From Pirellula sp. SH-Sr6A (GTDB lineage Bacteria > Planctomycetota > Planctomycetia > Pirellulales > Pirellulaceae): a stretch of 64,000 bases of DNA. Position numbers and translations under genes: made by a program. The notes under the pieces are model-generated. The model was not told where the DNA came from. It searched no databases and saw only the letters and a list, made by a program, of their open reading frames with translations. The stretch spans positions 5,313,988-5,377,987 of the forward strand of contig NZ_CP011272.1 in the NCBI RefSeq assembly GCF_001610875.1. The letters run 5' to 3'. Position 1 is the first letter of the stretch. Each line of letters begins with the position of its first letter. Positions 47,024 to 56,172 of the stretch are shown in pieces.

Positions 47024-47189
47024 GCTTTGGGGAGTCCTCGGTGGGTGGGAAAAATCGATCCTCGTGCAATGGCGGTACCGATCCAATTGCGTAATACTTT
47101 ACACGGCTGGCCCACCTTGCGAACCATACCGATCCCCTTTTTACGGTTCGACTACCCATTTTTCCTAACTCAAGACCCTTTCTTTTACG

Positions 47190-48179
47190 ATGAAGGTCCT
47201 CGTTACCGGCTACGGTGGTTTTTTGGGTAAGGCAATTTGCCGGCAGCTGCTGGCGAAGGGCTATCGGGTGCGGGGCTTAGCCCGCGGTCGATATCCGGAA
47301 ATGGAAGCTCTCGGGGTGGAAGCTTATCAAGGCTCTGCAGCGGATCGTTCGGCCTGCGAGGTGGCTTGTCGAGATGTCGATGCCGTCATCCATACCGCGG
47401 CGTTGGCGGGGGTGTGGGGGCCTGCTCGGGACTTTGTGGTGGCCAATATTGAAGCCACGGAAAACTTGCTCGCATGCTGCCAGCGATTTCAAGTCGGCAA
47501 TTTTGTGTTCACGAGTTCGCCATCCGTCACCTTCGACGGTTCGCCGCAAAGTCATATCGATGAGTCGGTCCCTTATCCCACGAATTGGCTTTGTCACTAT
47601 CCTCGAACCAAAGCGATTGCCGAGCAAAAGGTGCTCGCTGCAGACTCCAGTCAATTGCGAACTTGCGCTCTCCGCCCTCACTTGATCTGGGGGAAAGGAG
47701 ATCCGCACCTCATACCGCGCGTCATCGCTCGCTGTCGCCAAGGTCGTTTGCTTTGTGTGGGAGATGGAAAGAATTTGATTGATACAGTGCATGTCGATGC
47801 GGCTGCAGCCGCGCACGTGGGGGCGTTGCAGCGTTTGAGCGACAAAGATTCTGCCGCAGCGGGTCGCCCTTACTTCATCACCGATGGCGCTCCGCAAGAA
47901 TGTTGGGCTTGGATTAGCACGATTCTCGCATTCGCGAATCTGACTCCACCTAAGATGAGAATACCTCTGGCGTTGGCCTACTCATTGGGCGCGGCGCTCG
48001 AGGGGGTCTATGCGCTGCTACGCAAATCAGACGAGCCACCCATGACTCGGTTTGTTGCCAAACAGCTCGGCGTCGATCACTACTTTCGAATTCACAATGC
48101 GATCGAACGTTTGGGTTATCGACCGCCCGAAAATCGGGAGGAATTGGTTGCGGAGCTGGTTGGTACCCTGGCCGACTGA
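47190..48179 (+). CDS. NAD(P)-dependent epimerase/3beta-HSD-like reductase (OleD-like)
   Basis: 329 residues, extended SDR. Nucleotide-binding motif VTGYGGFLGKAICRQL at about 5-20, then VIHTAALAGVWG, the catalytic SS...YPRTKAIAE (Tyr-x-x-x-Lys) near 136-140, and LRPHLIWGKGD. The pattern fits 2-alkyl-3-oxoalkanoate reductases (OleD) and 3beta-hydroxysteroid dehydrogenases. OleD is part of head-to-head hydrocarbon synthesis known in some planctomycetes, but no oleA, oleB or oleC is in this window. Single gene, divergent from the MFS gene. Confidence 0.83.
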   Translation: MKVLVTGYGGFLGKAICRQLLAKGYRVRGLARGRYPEMEALGVEAYQGSAADRSACEVACRDVDAVIHTAALAGVWGPARDFVVANIEATENLLACCQRFQVGNFVFTSSPSVTFDGSPQSHIDESVPYPTNWLCHYPRTKAIAEQKVLAADSSQLRTCALRPHLIWGKGDPHLIPRVIARCRQGRLLCVGDGKNLIDTVHVDAAAAAHVGALQRLSDKDSAAAGRPYFITDGAPQECWAWISTILAFANLTPPKMRIPLALAYSLGAALEGVYALLRKSDEPPMTRFVAKQLGVDHYFRIHNAIERLGYRPPENREELVAELVGTLAD

Positions 48180-48342
48180 GCCATTCTCATCGCAATTTCA
48201 CACGAAATTGGTAAGGCCCGGTGTTGTACCGCTCACGGTTTTTGCCAGGTCCCGCTAGACTGTGCATCGCGTTTTGCAAGTTGTCCTATTCCTTTGTGGA
48301 TGGGTTCGCGACCCACCCCTTCGCACTGAGAAAGAATTCAGC

Positions 48343-49293
48343 ATGGCCTCCGGATTTTTTATGCTGTTAGATGACATTGCATCGGTTCTCGATGATGTCG
48401 CCACATTGACGAAAGTCGCCGTAAAGAAGACGTCCGGCGTGCTCGGGGATGACTTAGCTCTCAACGCACAACAAGTTACGGGTGTCCAAGCAAATCGAGA
48501 GCTACCGATCGTGTGGGCGGTTGCGAAGGGCTCCGCGATCAACAAACTCATCTTGGTCCCCGCAGCATTGCTGCTAAGCATTTATTTGCCCAGCCTCATC
48601 GATCCTTTGATGATCCTAGGTGGAGGGTTCCTGTGCTACGAAGGGGTCGAGAAGCTTCTGCATAAATTCCTGCATTCCCACGACGAAGTCGAATCGCATC
48701 AAAAGTCGCATAAGGAAGCGATAGCAACTCCGGAGGTGGATATCGTTGCCGCGGAGAAATCAAAGGTTGCGGGAGCGATCCGCACAGACTTTATTTTGTC
48801 TGCGGAAATCATTGTCATCTCGCTCGACGTCGTTACAGAGTCTAGCTCTCTGGTGAAGCTCCTGGTCCTCAGCGCTATAGGCGTTTTGATGACCATAGGT
48901 GTCTACGGTTTGGTGGCTGGGATTGTGAAGCTGGACGATTTAGGGATTTACTGGAAGCGTTCTTCGAAACCGGGTCTTCAGTCGCTGGGAGGTGGTATTC
49001 TCTGGGCTGCTCCTTATTTGATGAAGTTTCTATCTGTCGCAGGGACACTCGCCATGTTCCTCGTCGGTGGCGGTATTCTCGTTCACAAGATCGATTGGGT
49101 GCATCATTTTGTTGAGAACTTGGATCACGCCATGGAAAACCTTTCTGGATGGATTCGATCTCCGGTGCTGATCGTCGCAGAGGGGATTGTGGGAGTCATC
49201 GCCGGGGCGATCGTCGTCGCAGTGATCGCGATCGGAAGACGGATTGTGTTTGGAAAGCCGTCCCATGCCGCGTCGTCCAACCACGGATCGTAA
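48343..49293 (+). CDS. DUF808 family membrane protein
   Basis: 316 residues from the ATG at 48343 (an upstream in-frame start is not supported). The N-terminus FFMLLDDIASVLDDVATLTKVAVKKTSGVLGDDLALNA is the family hallmark. About six hydrophobic segments follow, with a His-rich loop (LLHKFLHSHDEVESHQKSH). YedI-like proteins of this family have no established function. It is followed by another large membrane protein on the same strand. Confidence 0.88.
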   Translation: MASGFFMLLDDIASVLDDVATLTKVAVKKTSGVLGDDLALNAQQVTGVQANRELPIVWAVAKGSAINKLILVPAALLLSIYLPSLIDPLMILGGGFLCYEGVEKLLHKFLHSHDEVESHQKSHKEAIATPEVDIVAAEKSKVAGAIRTDFILSAEIIVISLDVVTESSSLVKLLVLSAIGVLMTIGVYGLVAGIVKLDDLGIYWKRSSKPGLQSLGGGILWAAPYLMKFLSVAGTLAMFLVGGGILVHKIDWVHHFVENLDHAMENLSGWIRSPVLIVAEGIVGVIAGAIVVAVIAIGRRIVFGKPSHAASSNHGS

Positions 49294-49339
49294 CGCGTCG
49301 ACGAACGTGTAGTCAAACCACCAACGCTTCTTGAACAAC

Positions 49340-51346
49340 ATGCTAATGCCTTCCGAAGCGTTTCGTCGGACTTGGGTGATCCTGCTCCTCGTTGGCTGGT
49401 TTCTCTTCAACGGGGCTGTTCTTCTCGTTCCATCGATTCCCGTTCAAAGCGTGCACGAAGATGTCGTAGCACTTTCTCGACTGGATCATGCTTGGTTACT
49501 CTTCGCTCATCCAGAATGGATTTGGGAACAATGGACGAACGGTCTGTCTCGCATCGAGTTGATGGATCGGTTACCTCCGGTTCTCTGGTCCATCGCATGC
49601 GCGGCGATCTATACGGCTCTGGGAGCTTGGGGCGGCCGAAGGATGGATTTGGCCCGGATCACCAATGAAAGCCGAATCGCTCGGGTGCTTTTTTGTTTTC
49701 TGTTGGGATACTGCGGAACGGGTACGCTTATTTCGGTCGCGTACTTCGTATTTCCCAATCAGACGCTTCTCGCCACGGTTCTAGCTGTTGCGTTCGTCCT
49801 CGTCGTGGGAGCGACGGGTACACGCGGGTGCCGTCTTCCCGGAGACTCCCCGTTGAGGACCGACCAAACATCGGATCAGCAAGACTGGAGTCAGATATCT
49901 TGGAAGCGTCGGCTCACCGGTTTGTTTTTCGCGGCAAGCGGTCTGTTGCTTTTCGTTCAATCTCTCGGAGCATGGTTGCCGACGCTCGATAGCGAAGTAA
50001 AACGCGATCGTTGGGCGCAAAACTACTCGGTTCTATCCGAGAGTCCAGATACCGGCTGGGGCTCCAGAGGGACACGAGGCAGTTGGGCTGGGTTGGAAGA
50101 TATTGCTATGTTGTGGGTGATCGCTCGAGAACCAGCGCGCAGGGAAGAGATTGGGAACGCGGTATCGGAAGAGCCGGCGGATCCGGTGGCGACGCAGTCA
50201 GAACTCCGGGGTATCATCCGGTCGCGATACCTACCTGCGATTTCAGGTAAATGGCTCGCGTCCCTCGCGTTCAGCGCTGCGGTTATGCTCGTTGCGATAC
50301 GCATTGCCTCGTCGCGTGGAGTCTTGGTAGCGATCACGGCTCTCTTTTTTTTGATTTCGTTTCCGAGTTGGATGGAGCTGATCCGGCTAGGGCGACCTGA
50401 AGTGATTGCTGGAGCTGCGTGTCTGGGGATCGTGTATGTTTGGCTCCATCCCTTTCGATCTGAAGAGAAGAGATCCTTCTGCGGAAGGGCGATTGCCACC
50501 ATGTGCTTTATTGCGCCATTGGGTTGGTGGCTTGTTTATACCCTCCAGATCCCTTCCGATTCGCAGTACTCTGTCGCGAGTGCGACTCTGCGGTTCCTAG
50601 GTTTTTCTTTCCTTTATTCCATCCCATGGGCAGCGACTTGTTTATGGGGTTGGCTGCGAGAAGGATTCGTTGGTGCCAAGTCTTTGCGAGAATCGCGATG
50701 GGGGGGGATCTCTGTCTTGGCGTTCCTATTGTTCGGAGTAGTGTTGTCGCAACCGGATCGTGTCTGGATTCCGTTTAGCGTCTTCCTGATGGCAGCTTTT
50801 GCGGTGGGCGCACAGTCCCTTTTGTCGATGAGAGGGGGATGGCTATGGCTCTTGGTATGGGGGAGTTTGGGCGCTGGAAGTTTTGTGAATGTGCTGGTCC
50901 AGCCCGGATGGGATAATCGACTATTGGGAAGCCTGGATCGTTTGCTCTTCGAAGAGCATGTCGAGCCAGAGGGGCGCAATGACAAGCTGGGGAGTTATGG
51001 GTATTCTCGCGAAATACTTCGTCAAACGATCGCAGGAGAATTGCCCGTCGATGGGAACCTACTGCTGATCGGGCACTGGGATGGATTGGACATTCCGCAA
51101 CGGACGATCGTACAGAGGGTGCAGTCGTATCGCCTCGCGCCATGGACTCGCGAGTCGCTCCAGCGACAGCGTATCACCCACATCGCCTTGATCGACTCAT
51201 CGGAGCTTGGTTTCTCGGAGTGGGATGATATGTTGGAACGAGATTATCGGATTCAGCTCGCGGAACTCGAAGGGAAAGGTTTGATTTCCAGAATACCGGT
51301 GTCGGATCGATCTCGCGATCTAACGCTTTTTCAAGTTAATCCGTAG
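49340..51346 (+). CDS. Large polytopic membrane protein, unknown function
   Basis: About 668 residues from the ATG at 49340; TTG 49331 and ATG 49346 are alternative starts and no strong Shine-Dalgarno decides. There are roughly eight to ten hydrophobic segments, the first at about 11-33. A periplasmic-like loop follows (residues ~35-75, containing HEDVVALSRLDHAWLL), then a long loop near 200-280 and a C-terminal soluble part of about 130 residues (GNLLLIGHWDGLDIPQRTI). The layout recalls GT-C-type membrane transferases, but no catalytic motif is recognised. Function unknown. Confidence 0.72.
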   Translation: MLMPSEAFRRTWVILLLVGWFLFNGAVLLVPSIPVQSVHEDVVALSRLDHAWLLFAHPEWIWEQWTNGLSRIELMDRLPPVLWSIACAAIYTALGAWGGRRMDLARITNESRIARVLFCFLLGYCGTGTLISVAYFVFPNQTLLATVLAVAFVLVVGATGTRGCRLPGDSPLRTDQTSDQQDWSQISWKRRLTGLFFAASGLLLFVQSLGAWLPTLDSEVKRDRWAQNYSVLSESPDTGWGSRGTRGSWAGLEDIAMLWVIAREPARREEIGNAVSEEPADPVATQSELRGIIRSRYLPAISGKWLASLAFSAAVMLVAIRIASSRGVLVAITALFFLISFPSWMELIRLGRPEVIAGAACLGIVYVWLHPFRSEEKRSFCGRAIATMCFIAPLGWWLVYTLQIPSDSQYSVASATLRFLGFSFLYSIPWAATCLWGWLREGFVGAKSLRESRWGGISVLAFLLFGVVLSQPDRVWIPFSVFLMAAFAVGAQSLLSMRGGWLWLLVWGSLGAGSFVNVLVQPGWDNRLLGSLDRLLFEEHVEPEGRNDKLGSYGYSREILRQTIAGELPVDGNLLLIGHWDGLDIPQRTIVQRVQSYRLAPWTRESLQRQRITHIALIDSSELGFSEWDDMLERDYRIQLAELEGKGLISRIPVSDRSRDLTLFQVNP

Positions 51347-51459
51347 GGATATCTCGAACTTCGGGAAGTCGCGATATAATGCCGGAGATTCCAAATGAAA
51401 TCCTACTGATGGAAACGATCCAACATGGAGCCGCTCGGCTTATGAAAGATGGAACGATC

Positions 51460-52344
51460 ATGCGATCTCCCCTTCGCAGTCTCTTGCTCGCCATCGCTTT
51501 TTTCCTTTCGGGGGCGGCAATCGGGCTCTCGCAGGTGACCGATCGGGAGTTACAGGATCTCGCTGGGGCGGCATCGGTAAAGCCACAAGAGACGGGGAGT
51601 ACGGACAGCAAACAGGTTCGGATTGATCTTCTGTCGTTGTTGGTCAGCGGCGGATTCTTGATGATCCCAATCGGCTTGGTCAGTTTGGTTGTGGTTGCGT
51701 TCACGGTCGATCGTCTGATTGGGTTGCGTATGGGGCGGTTGTATCCTCGCAAGCTTAGGCGGTCCCTGCGGCAATATGCAAAACAGGTGGACGTCGATCC
51801 CCGATCGGTGCATCTGTGTGTTGTAAACGACTCCTCGTCCGCAGGAGTGGCAGTGCGATCACTGTTGGGGCGAGTAGGGCGATCGCCTACGGAGATGAAA
51901 TCGAGCGTCGAAGAAACTTTGCAGCGGGAAGCGGATCGGGCTTATGGAAATGTTCGGTGGCTCAATCTTTCGGCGGGGATCGCTCCGCTTCTCGGTCTGC
52001 TCGGAACGGTGTGGGGATTGATTCGGGCTTTTCACGATACGACTCAGCTAACAGCCGGGCAAAACCGAGCCGATGCTCTCGCGGTGGGTATCTATGAGGC
52101 GCTCGTGACGACGTTGGCGGGATTGGTCGTCGCGATTCCTGCTGCTGTAATATCTCACTATTTCGAGGGACGCATCACACGTGTCTTCGGAACGATCGAG
52201 GAAGATGTGGAGGCACTCATTCCACGATTCGAAGGGTTCGAAGGGCGGACCCGGTTTGAAACGGTTGGAAAAGAATTGGTTCCACGCGACGTGGCAACTC
52301 ACCGTGTTTATCCTCCTGCAATTCCCTCCATTCCATCCACCTAA
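51460..52344 (+). CDS. MotA/TolQ/ExbB-family proton channel protein
   Basis: 294 residues from the ATG at 51460, chosen because it starts a signal-like helix (MRSPLRSLLLAIAFFLSG); longer in-frame starts (51442, 51379) are possible. A second helix, LLVSGGFLMIPIGLVSLVVV, is followed by a cytoplasmic segment and the family core VRWLNLSAGIAPLLGLLGTVWGLIRAF and GIYEALVTTLAGLVVAIPAAVISHYF. ExbB/TolQ conducts protons together with ExbD/TolR, yet no exbD is adjacent. Its stop overlaps the bioA start (TAATG). Confidence 0.87.
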   Translation: MRSPLRSLLLAIAFFLSGAAIGLSQVTDRELQDLAGAASVKPQETGSTDSKQVRIDLLSLLVSGGFLMIPIGLVSLVVVAFTVDRLIGLRMGRLYPRKLRRSLRQYAKQVDVDPRSVHLCVVNDSSSAGVAVRSLLGRVGRSPTEMKSSVEETLQREADRAYGNVRWLNLSAGIAPLLGLLGTVWGLIRAFHDTTQLTAGQNRADALAVGIYEALVTTLAGLVVAIPAAVISHYFEGRITRVFGTIEEDVEALIPRFEGFEGRTRFETVGKELVPRDVATHRVYPPAIPSIPST

Positions 52345-53717
52345 TGTTGCATTCGAATTTGAGAGGCGATGAGTCCGCTTACAGCGAGCAGGAGATACGG
52401 TGGCTGCAGTCCGTTGATCGGGAAACCGTTTGGCATGCTTTTTCGCAGATGGCTGATTACGATGGGTTGATCATCGATCGAGGAGAAGGCAACTGGCTCA
52501 TCGATATCCAAGGAAATCGCTATTTGGACGCTGCCAGTTCCCTTTGGTGCAACGTGCATGGCCACTCCCATCCACGTATCAATCAAGCTATCGTCGAGCA
52601 GCTCGCGAAGGTCGCTCATGTTACCAATCTCGGGATGAGCCATCCCGAGACCATACGACTAGCTGATCGATTGATTCGATTGGCGCCCGATTCGCTAGAA
52701 CACGTTTTCTTCTGTTGCGATGGGGCCAGCGCTGTCGAAGTTGCTATGAAGATGGCATTCCAGTTTTGGAAGCAGTCGGGGGCCGGTCAAGACGAGCGGA
52801 ACCAGTTTCTCGTGCTCGGAAATGCTTACCACGGCGATACGATTGGTACCGTTTCGGTCGGAGGGGTCGAGCGATTCCATCGATTGTTCGGTCCCCTACT
52901 TTTCCCTGTTCTACGAGGGCCTTGTCCCACTGGCTCCCGCATCGTTCCTCACCAGAACGATTTCCTGCTGGCATCCTATCTCAGGGAGTATCGGCTCCTG
53001 TTTGAGCAACATGCCCGTGAGATTGCAGCGGTGATCGTCGAGCCATTGCTTCAGTGCGCGGCAGGCATGGTCTTTCATCCACCCGGTTTTCTAAGTGGGA
53101 TGGCAGCTCTTTGTCGGGAGTTCGATACGTTGCTTATCGTCGATGAGATTGCAGTAGGGATGGGACGCTGTGGAAGGATGTTCGCCTGCGAATATGAATC
53201 GGTGCAGCCAGATGTTCTATGCATAGGGAAGGGGCTAACGGGTGGCTATTTGCCTATGAGTGCAGCATTGACGTCGGGGCGAGTCTTTGACGCGTTCCTT
53301 GGCGACTCGACTCGTACCCTTTATCACGGTCATACCTATGGTGGGAATCCACTCTCTGCGGCTGCTGCCAATGCAACCCTTGATTTAACTCAAGCGGTAC
53401 TTGAGCAAGGAGTGATGGGGGAAAGAGTGGATCGAATGGACTCGGAGCTGCGTGCGGTACAGTCAATGGGGTGTGTCCAACGCGTGGACTATTTGGGGAT
53501 GCTGGGGGCGATCGAATGGAATGCCCCCAGCTACCAGCTAGGATGCCAGGCCGTCCGACGCGTGTGTGACGAATTGCATCGGGAGGGTATTTGGCTTCGC
53601 CCTCTCGGCAATACCCTGCCCATTGTTCCGCCTCTGTCCATTACCGACGATGAATTGTCGATGCTGTTTATCAAGATTCGACAAGCCGTCCAGCAAGTCG
53701 CTGCCTCGATGACCTAA
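52344..53717 (+). CDS. bioA: Adenosylmethionine-8-amino-7-oxononanoate aminotransferase
   Basis: 457 residues, PLP-dependent class III aminotransferase of biotin synthesis (KAPA to DAPA). Motifs: NRYLDAASSLWCNVHGHSHP (substrate side), FFCCDGASAVEVAMKMAFQ, GNAYHGDTIGTVSVGG, LLIVDEIAVGMGRCGRMFA, and the Schiff-base Lys in CIGKGLTGGYLPMS, then HGHTYGGNPLSAAAA. These fit BioA specifically (W and H in the N-terminal motif). The ATG overlaps the stop of the ExbB-like gene by one base, so translation is coupled; no other bio genes are nearby. Confidence 0.93.
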   Translation: MLHSNLRGDESAYSEQEIRWLQSVDRETVWHAFSQMADYDGLIIDRGEGNWLIDIQGNRYLDAASSLWCNVHGHSHPRINQAIVEQLAKVAHVTNLGMSHPETIRLADRLIRLAPDSLEHVFFCCDGASAVEVAMKMAFQFWKQSGAGQDERNQFLVLGNAYHGDTIGTVSVGGVERFHRLFGPLLFPVLRGPCPTGSRIVPHQNDFLLASYLREYRLLFEQHAREIAAVIVEPLLQCAAGMVFHPPGFLSGMAALCREFDTLLIVDEIAVGMGRCGRMFACEYESVQPDVLCIGKGLTGGYLPMSAALTSGRVFDAFLGDSTRTLYHGHTYGGNPLSAAAANATLDLTQAVLEQGVMGERVDRMDSELRAVQSMGCVQRVDYLGMLGAIEWNAPSYQLGCQAVRRVCDELHREGIWLRPLGNTLPIVPPLSITDDELSMLFIKIRQAVQQVAASMT

Positions 53718-53857
53718 TCCGTTCGATCGACGTGCCAGTATCTTCAGCGTGGGCGCGATGAATTGAGATGGGGGTCTCGAATTGGCATTAAATAAAGCGC
53801 TCAAATCAAGTAACTTGCTTCAAGAGAATTTGCGTATTGCGATCTCTTTTTTCTCCC

Positions 53858-55399
53858 CTAGAAGTCCATCAGAATGCGTATGCCTGCGCCCGTAAAAGTT
53901 CCGTTTGAAAAACCATTGATTGGTGTGCGATCCTGGATTCGACCATCGACAAGATTCAGCATTAGCTTGCTGTGAGTCGTCCAGTACCAGTTCAAGCCAA
54001 GGGTGATATCTTCTTGACGGCCTCCTTGGACATCCCGGTCGCACAACGAGAGGTATGACCAACGTGCGGCGATTTGCCATGCTCCCCAACCTGTCTCGGC
54101 TGGATCTCGACGATTTCGGACAGCGAAGAAATTCTTACGCGGTTTGGGGCGAGCTAATCGGCCTGATTTGCGATCCCACGGCATGTATTCGCCGGTTAAG
54201 AAATAGGCTGCTTGCAAATAGCCGCCATGAAAATTTAGGTAGCTATCCCTTTGCCGATCGACAGTTGTCGTCAGGTATTCGCCCTGCAACTGAAGGGAAC
54301 CCAGGTTCAGTACGGTCTCCAAGCCGGTGGAATTGTAATCTGTTGCACCGAGCAAGGTGCCCGTGTCGATCCATGGGTTCGTCGTCTGCAACTCAGGTCG
54401 AACATTGAAACTGGCCAAGTCGCCGTTGTTCCCAGATGCACTTAAGCTCGACGCCGTTGTTGCGTACATATTCGCGACACCGAGGTGCCAATAGCTTCGT
54501 CCCTCCGACGTTTCGTCGTACCAAGGTGCTGTTGCGAATCGTGCATTGAGGCTGAAATGCAGCGGACTACCGATATCCCGCCCGATACCTTTGACATCCT
54601 CCAGTTCAAAGGCACCGAATTGCCAATTCAGAATGTCTCCGTCAGAGTGTCCATAGGACTCGATACCCAGTCGACGGAAGTTTGGATTGAATGCATTGAT
54701 TACCAGCGGACGTTCGAAAAAAACAACATGTTGATTGCTATTCCAAGCATCCAGGCCGAACGGTCGCTTCTGATTTCCAATCAACAAGGTCTGAAAGACG
54801 GGCAATTCCTCGAACCCAACATAAGTATCCCGAAATGTGCTGCGGCTCGGGTTGCCTAAGTCGAACTCGATACGATAAAGCCCCGTGTCCCGTATTTTAC
54901 CTTGCGCGCCCAAACGAATCCGACGGAATTGAATCCTGTCCTCAACGTCCGTGCCCGTGATTGGGTTTTCAAAGTTTGCGATACCGGGCGATGTGTTTGG
55001 AAATCCTAGTGCCTCCAGATGCATCCGTCCGAACATCTGAACTGAAGGACGGTTGCTGTTCTTTTTGTCTTGATGATTCGACCACAGTTCTTCGAGTCTT
55101 CGTTTGGACTCGTCAGGAAAGCGCGTCGATTTCGATTCCTCTGTCGATTCTAGGTCAACAGATTCTGAGATCTCCATTTCCGCGATCCGCTTCTCCGCGT
55201 TCTGCAGTCTTTGAACGAGTTCGTCGAGTGTCGAAGCGGTTGTGGGAGGACTCTGAGGAATTTCCAAGGCTTCTGTTTCTTCGATGTCTACTTCTGAGGC
55301 TGGAAGGGTAGCCGATACTTCGTCAGGCAATTGCGCAGCGACGCGACTGAAGCACAGTAGTACGAGTAGGAATCCAGTTACCCCAGCTCCATGTGTCAT
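53858..55399 (-). CDS. OprO/OprP-like phosphate-selective porin
   Basis: 513 residues. A signal peptide (MTHGAGVTGFLLVLLCFSRV, cut after AAA/VAA near residue 22) leads into a coiled-coil-like segment (LDELVQRLQNAEKRIAEMEI) and then a beta-barrel with alternating aromatic residues. QFRRIRLGAQGKIRDTGLYRIEFDLGN is typical of OprO/P, as are PFGLDAWNSNQHVVFFERPL and the terminal FSNGTFTGAGIRILMDF, ending in Phe. An outer-membrane protein, here probably for anions. Convergent with bioA. Confidence 0.88.
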   Translation of the reverse strand: MTHGAGVTGFLLVLLCFSRVAAQLPDEVSATLPASEVDIEETEALEIPQSPPTTASTLDELVQRLQNAEKRIAEMEISESVDLESTEESKSTRFPDESKRRLEELWSNHQDKKNSNRPSVQMFGRMHLEALGFPNTSPGIANFENPITGTDVEDRIQFRRIRLGAQGKIRDTGLYRIEFDLGNPSRSTFRDTYVGFEELPVFQTLLIGNQKRPFGLDAWNSNQHVVFFERPLVINAFNPNFRRLGIESYGHSDGDILNWQFGAFELEDVKGIGRDIGSPLHFSLNARFATAPWYDETSEGRSYWHLGVANMYATTASSLSASGNNGDLASFNVRPELQTTNPWIDTGTLLGATDYNSTGLETVLNLGSLQLQGEYLTTTVDRQRDSYLNFHGGYLQAAYFLTGEYMPWDRKSGRLARPKPRKNFFAVRNRRDPAETGWGAWQIAARWSYLSLCDRDVQGGRQEDITLGLNWYWTTHSKLMLNLVDGRIQDRTPINGFSNGTFTGAGIRILMDF

Positions 55400-55712
55400 G
55401 AATCAACGCCTCTTTTTTCCTATGAATGTGACGAGCTAATGTAATCCGATTTTTGTAGCGACCATGCGAGATAGCACGAGTCAACGAATGCAGTGAAGGT
55501 CCGTGTCATGCCAACGAGGGCCGAATGATTCGCCCGATTTCTTTGAATGATCGCCCCGTTTTTACTTGGATCGCCACAGAAATTGCTCCTTTTACGGATA
55601 AAAGATCAATTAGATTGATGCTGTGCAAAGGATTGCATGTCAGTCGTATAGACGATCCGCGAAGATTCGAGCGGTTACTGGATCGTCACCACGTTCAGCG
55701 AGTACCTCTCCG
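55400..55712. other. Intergenic region upstream of the porin
   Basis: 313 bp, AT-richer than its surroundings. It should contain the minus-strand porin promoter, but no clear -35/-10 pair was recognised. A 63-codon plus-strand frame here has no ribosome binding site and no recognisable content. Confidence 0.4.
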
Positions 55713-55922
55713 TTAATTGGAGCGACGGTCAAGTCGGCCCACTCGTGTTGCTTTTGTGTCTCGACCTTCCAGTTTCCATCGCGGATCCACAATTCTACAA
55801 TGGGACCAATACTTGTTTGAGCGATCTACCCCGGCTTTGGCGTATCCATAGAGAGAAACAAGGATGAGTATGGCAGCGGTGGTCGCGGCAGTGCCCTGGA
55901 CGACGATAATAAGAAGTGGCAT
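55713..55922 (-). CDS. Small single-pass membrane protein, unknown function
   Basis: 69 residues from the ATG at 55920-55922; an ideal GGAG Shine-Dalgarno lies 7 nt upstream. The N-terminal half is one hydrophobic segment (MPLLIIVVQGTAATTAAILI plus LVSLYGYAKAG), followed by a basic, water-soluble tail (DPRWKLEGRDTKATRVGR). No homologue was recognised. It lies between the porin gene and the divergent response regulator, so a link to either is conceivable. A longer frame adds 20 residues without support. Confidence 0.55.
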   Translation of the reverse strand: MPLLIIVVQGTAATTAAILILVSLYGYAKAGVDRSNKYWSHCRIVDPRWKLEGRDTKATRVGRLDRRSN

Positions 55923-56172
55923 CGTTCTTCTCCGATCTGTTGTGACGCAAGCGAAAGTGTCTGTGAGCAATATCGCAACCATTTCTAAAGACTTGCTGAA
56001 GCGAATCTGAAATTGGCTTTACGATTCGCAAAAGCAGCTTGAAACCCACTTTCCGAAGCGGCAGGGTTAGCGAAGATAAAAAGAACTTTAGATTCCGTTC
56101 AGGCTGGCTTCATGTTGGCGATTACGATGTCCAATAACCGCACTTTTTTCCTTGTTTGAGTCAAGTTATCAA

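Noticed and set aside
55525-55716. 63-codon plus-strand frame between porin and small membrane protein
   Set aside because: No Shine-Dalgarno, and its composition does not resemble a protein; the opposite strand nearby has a better candidate.
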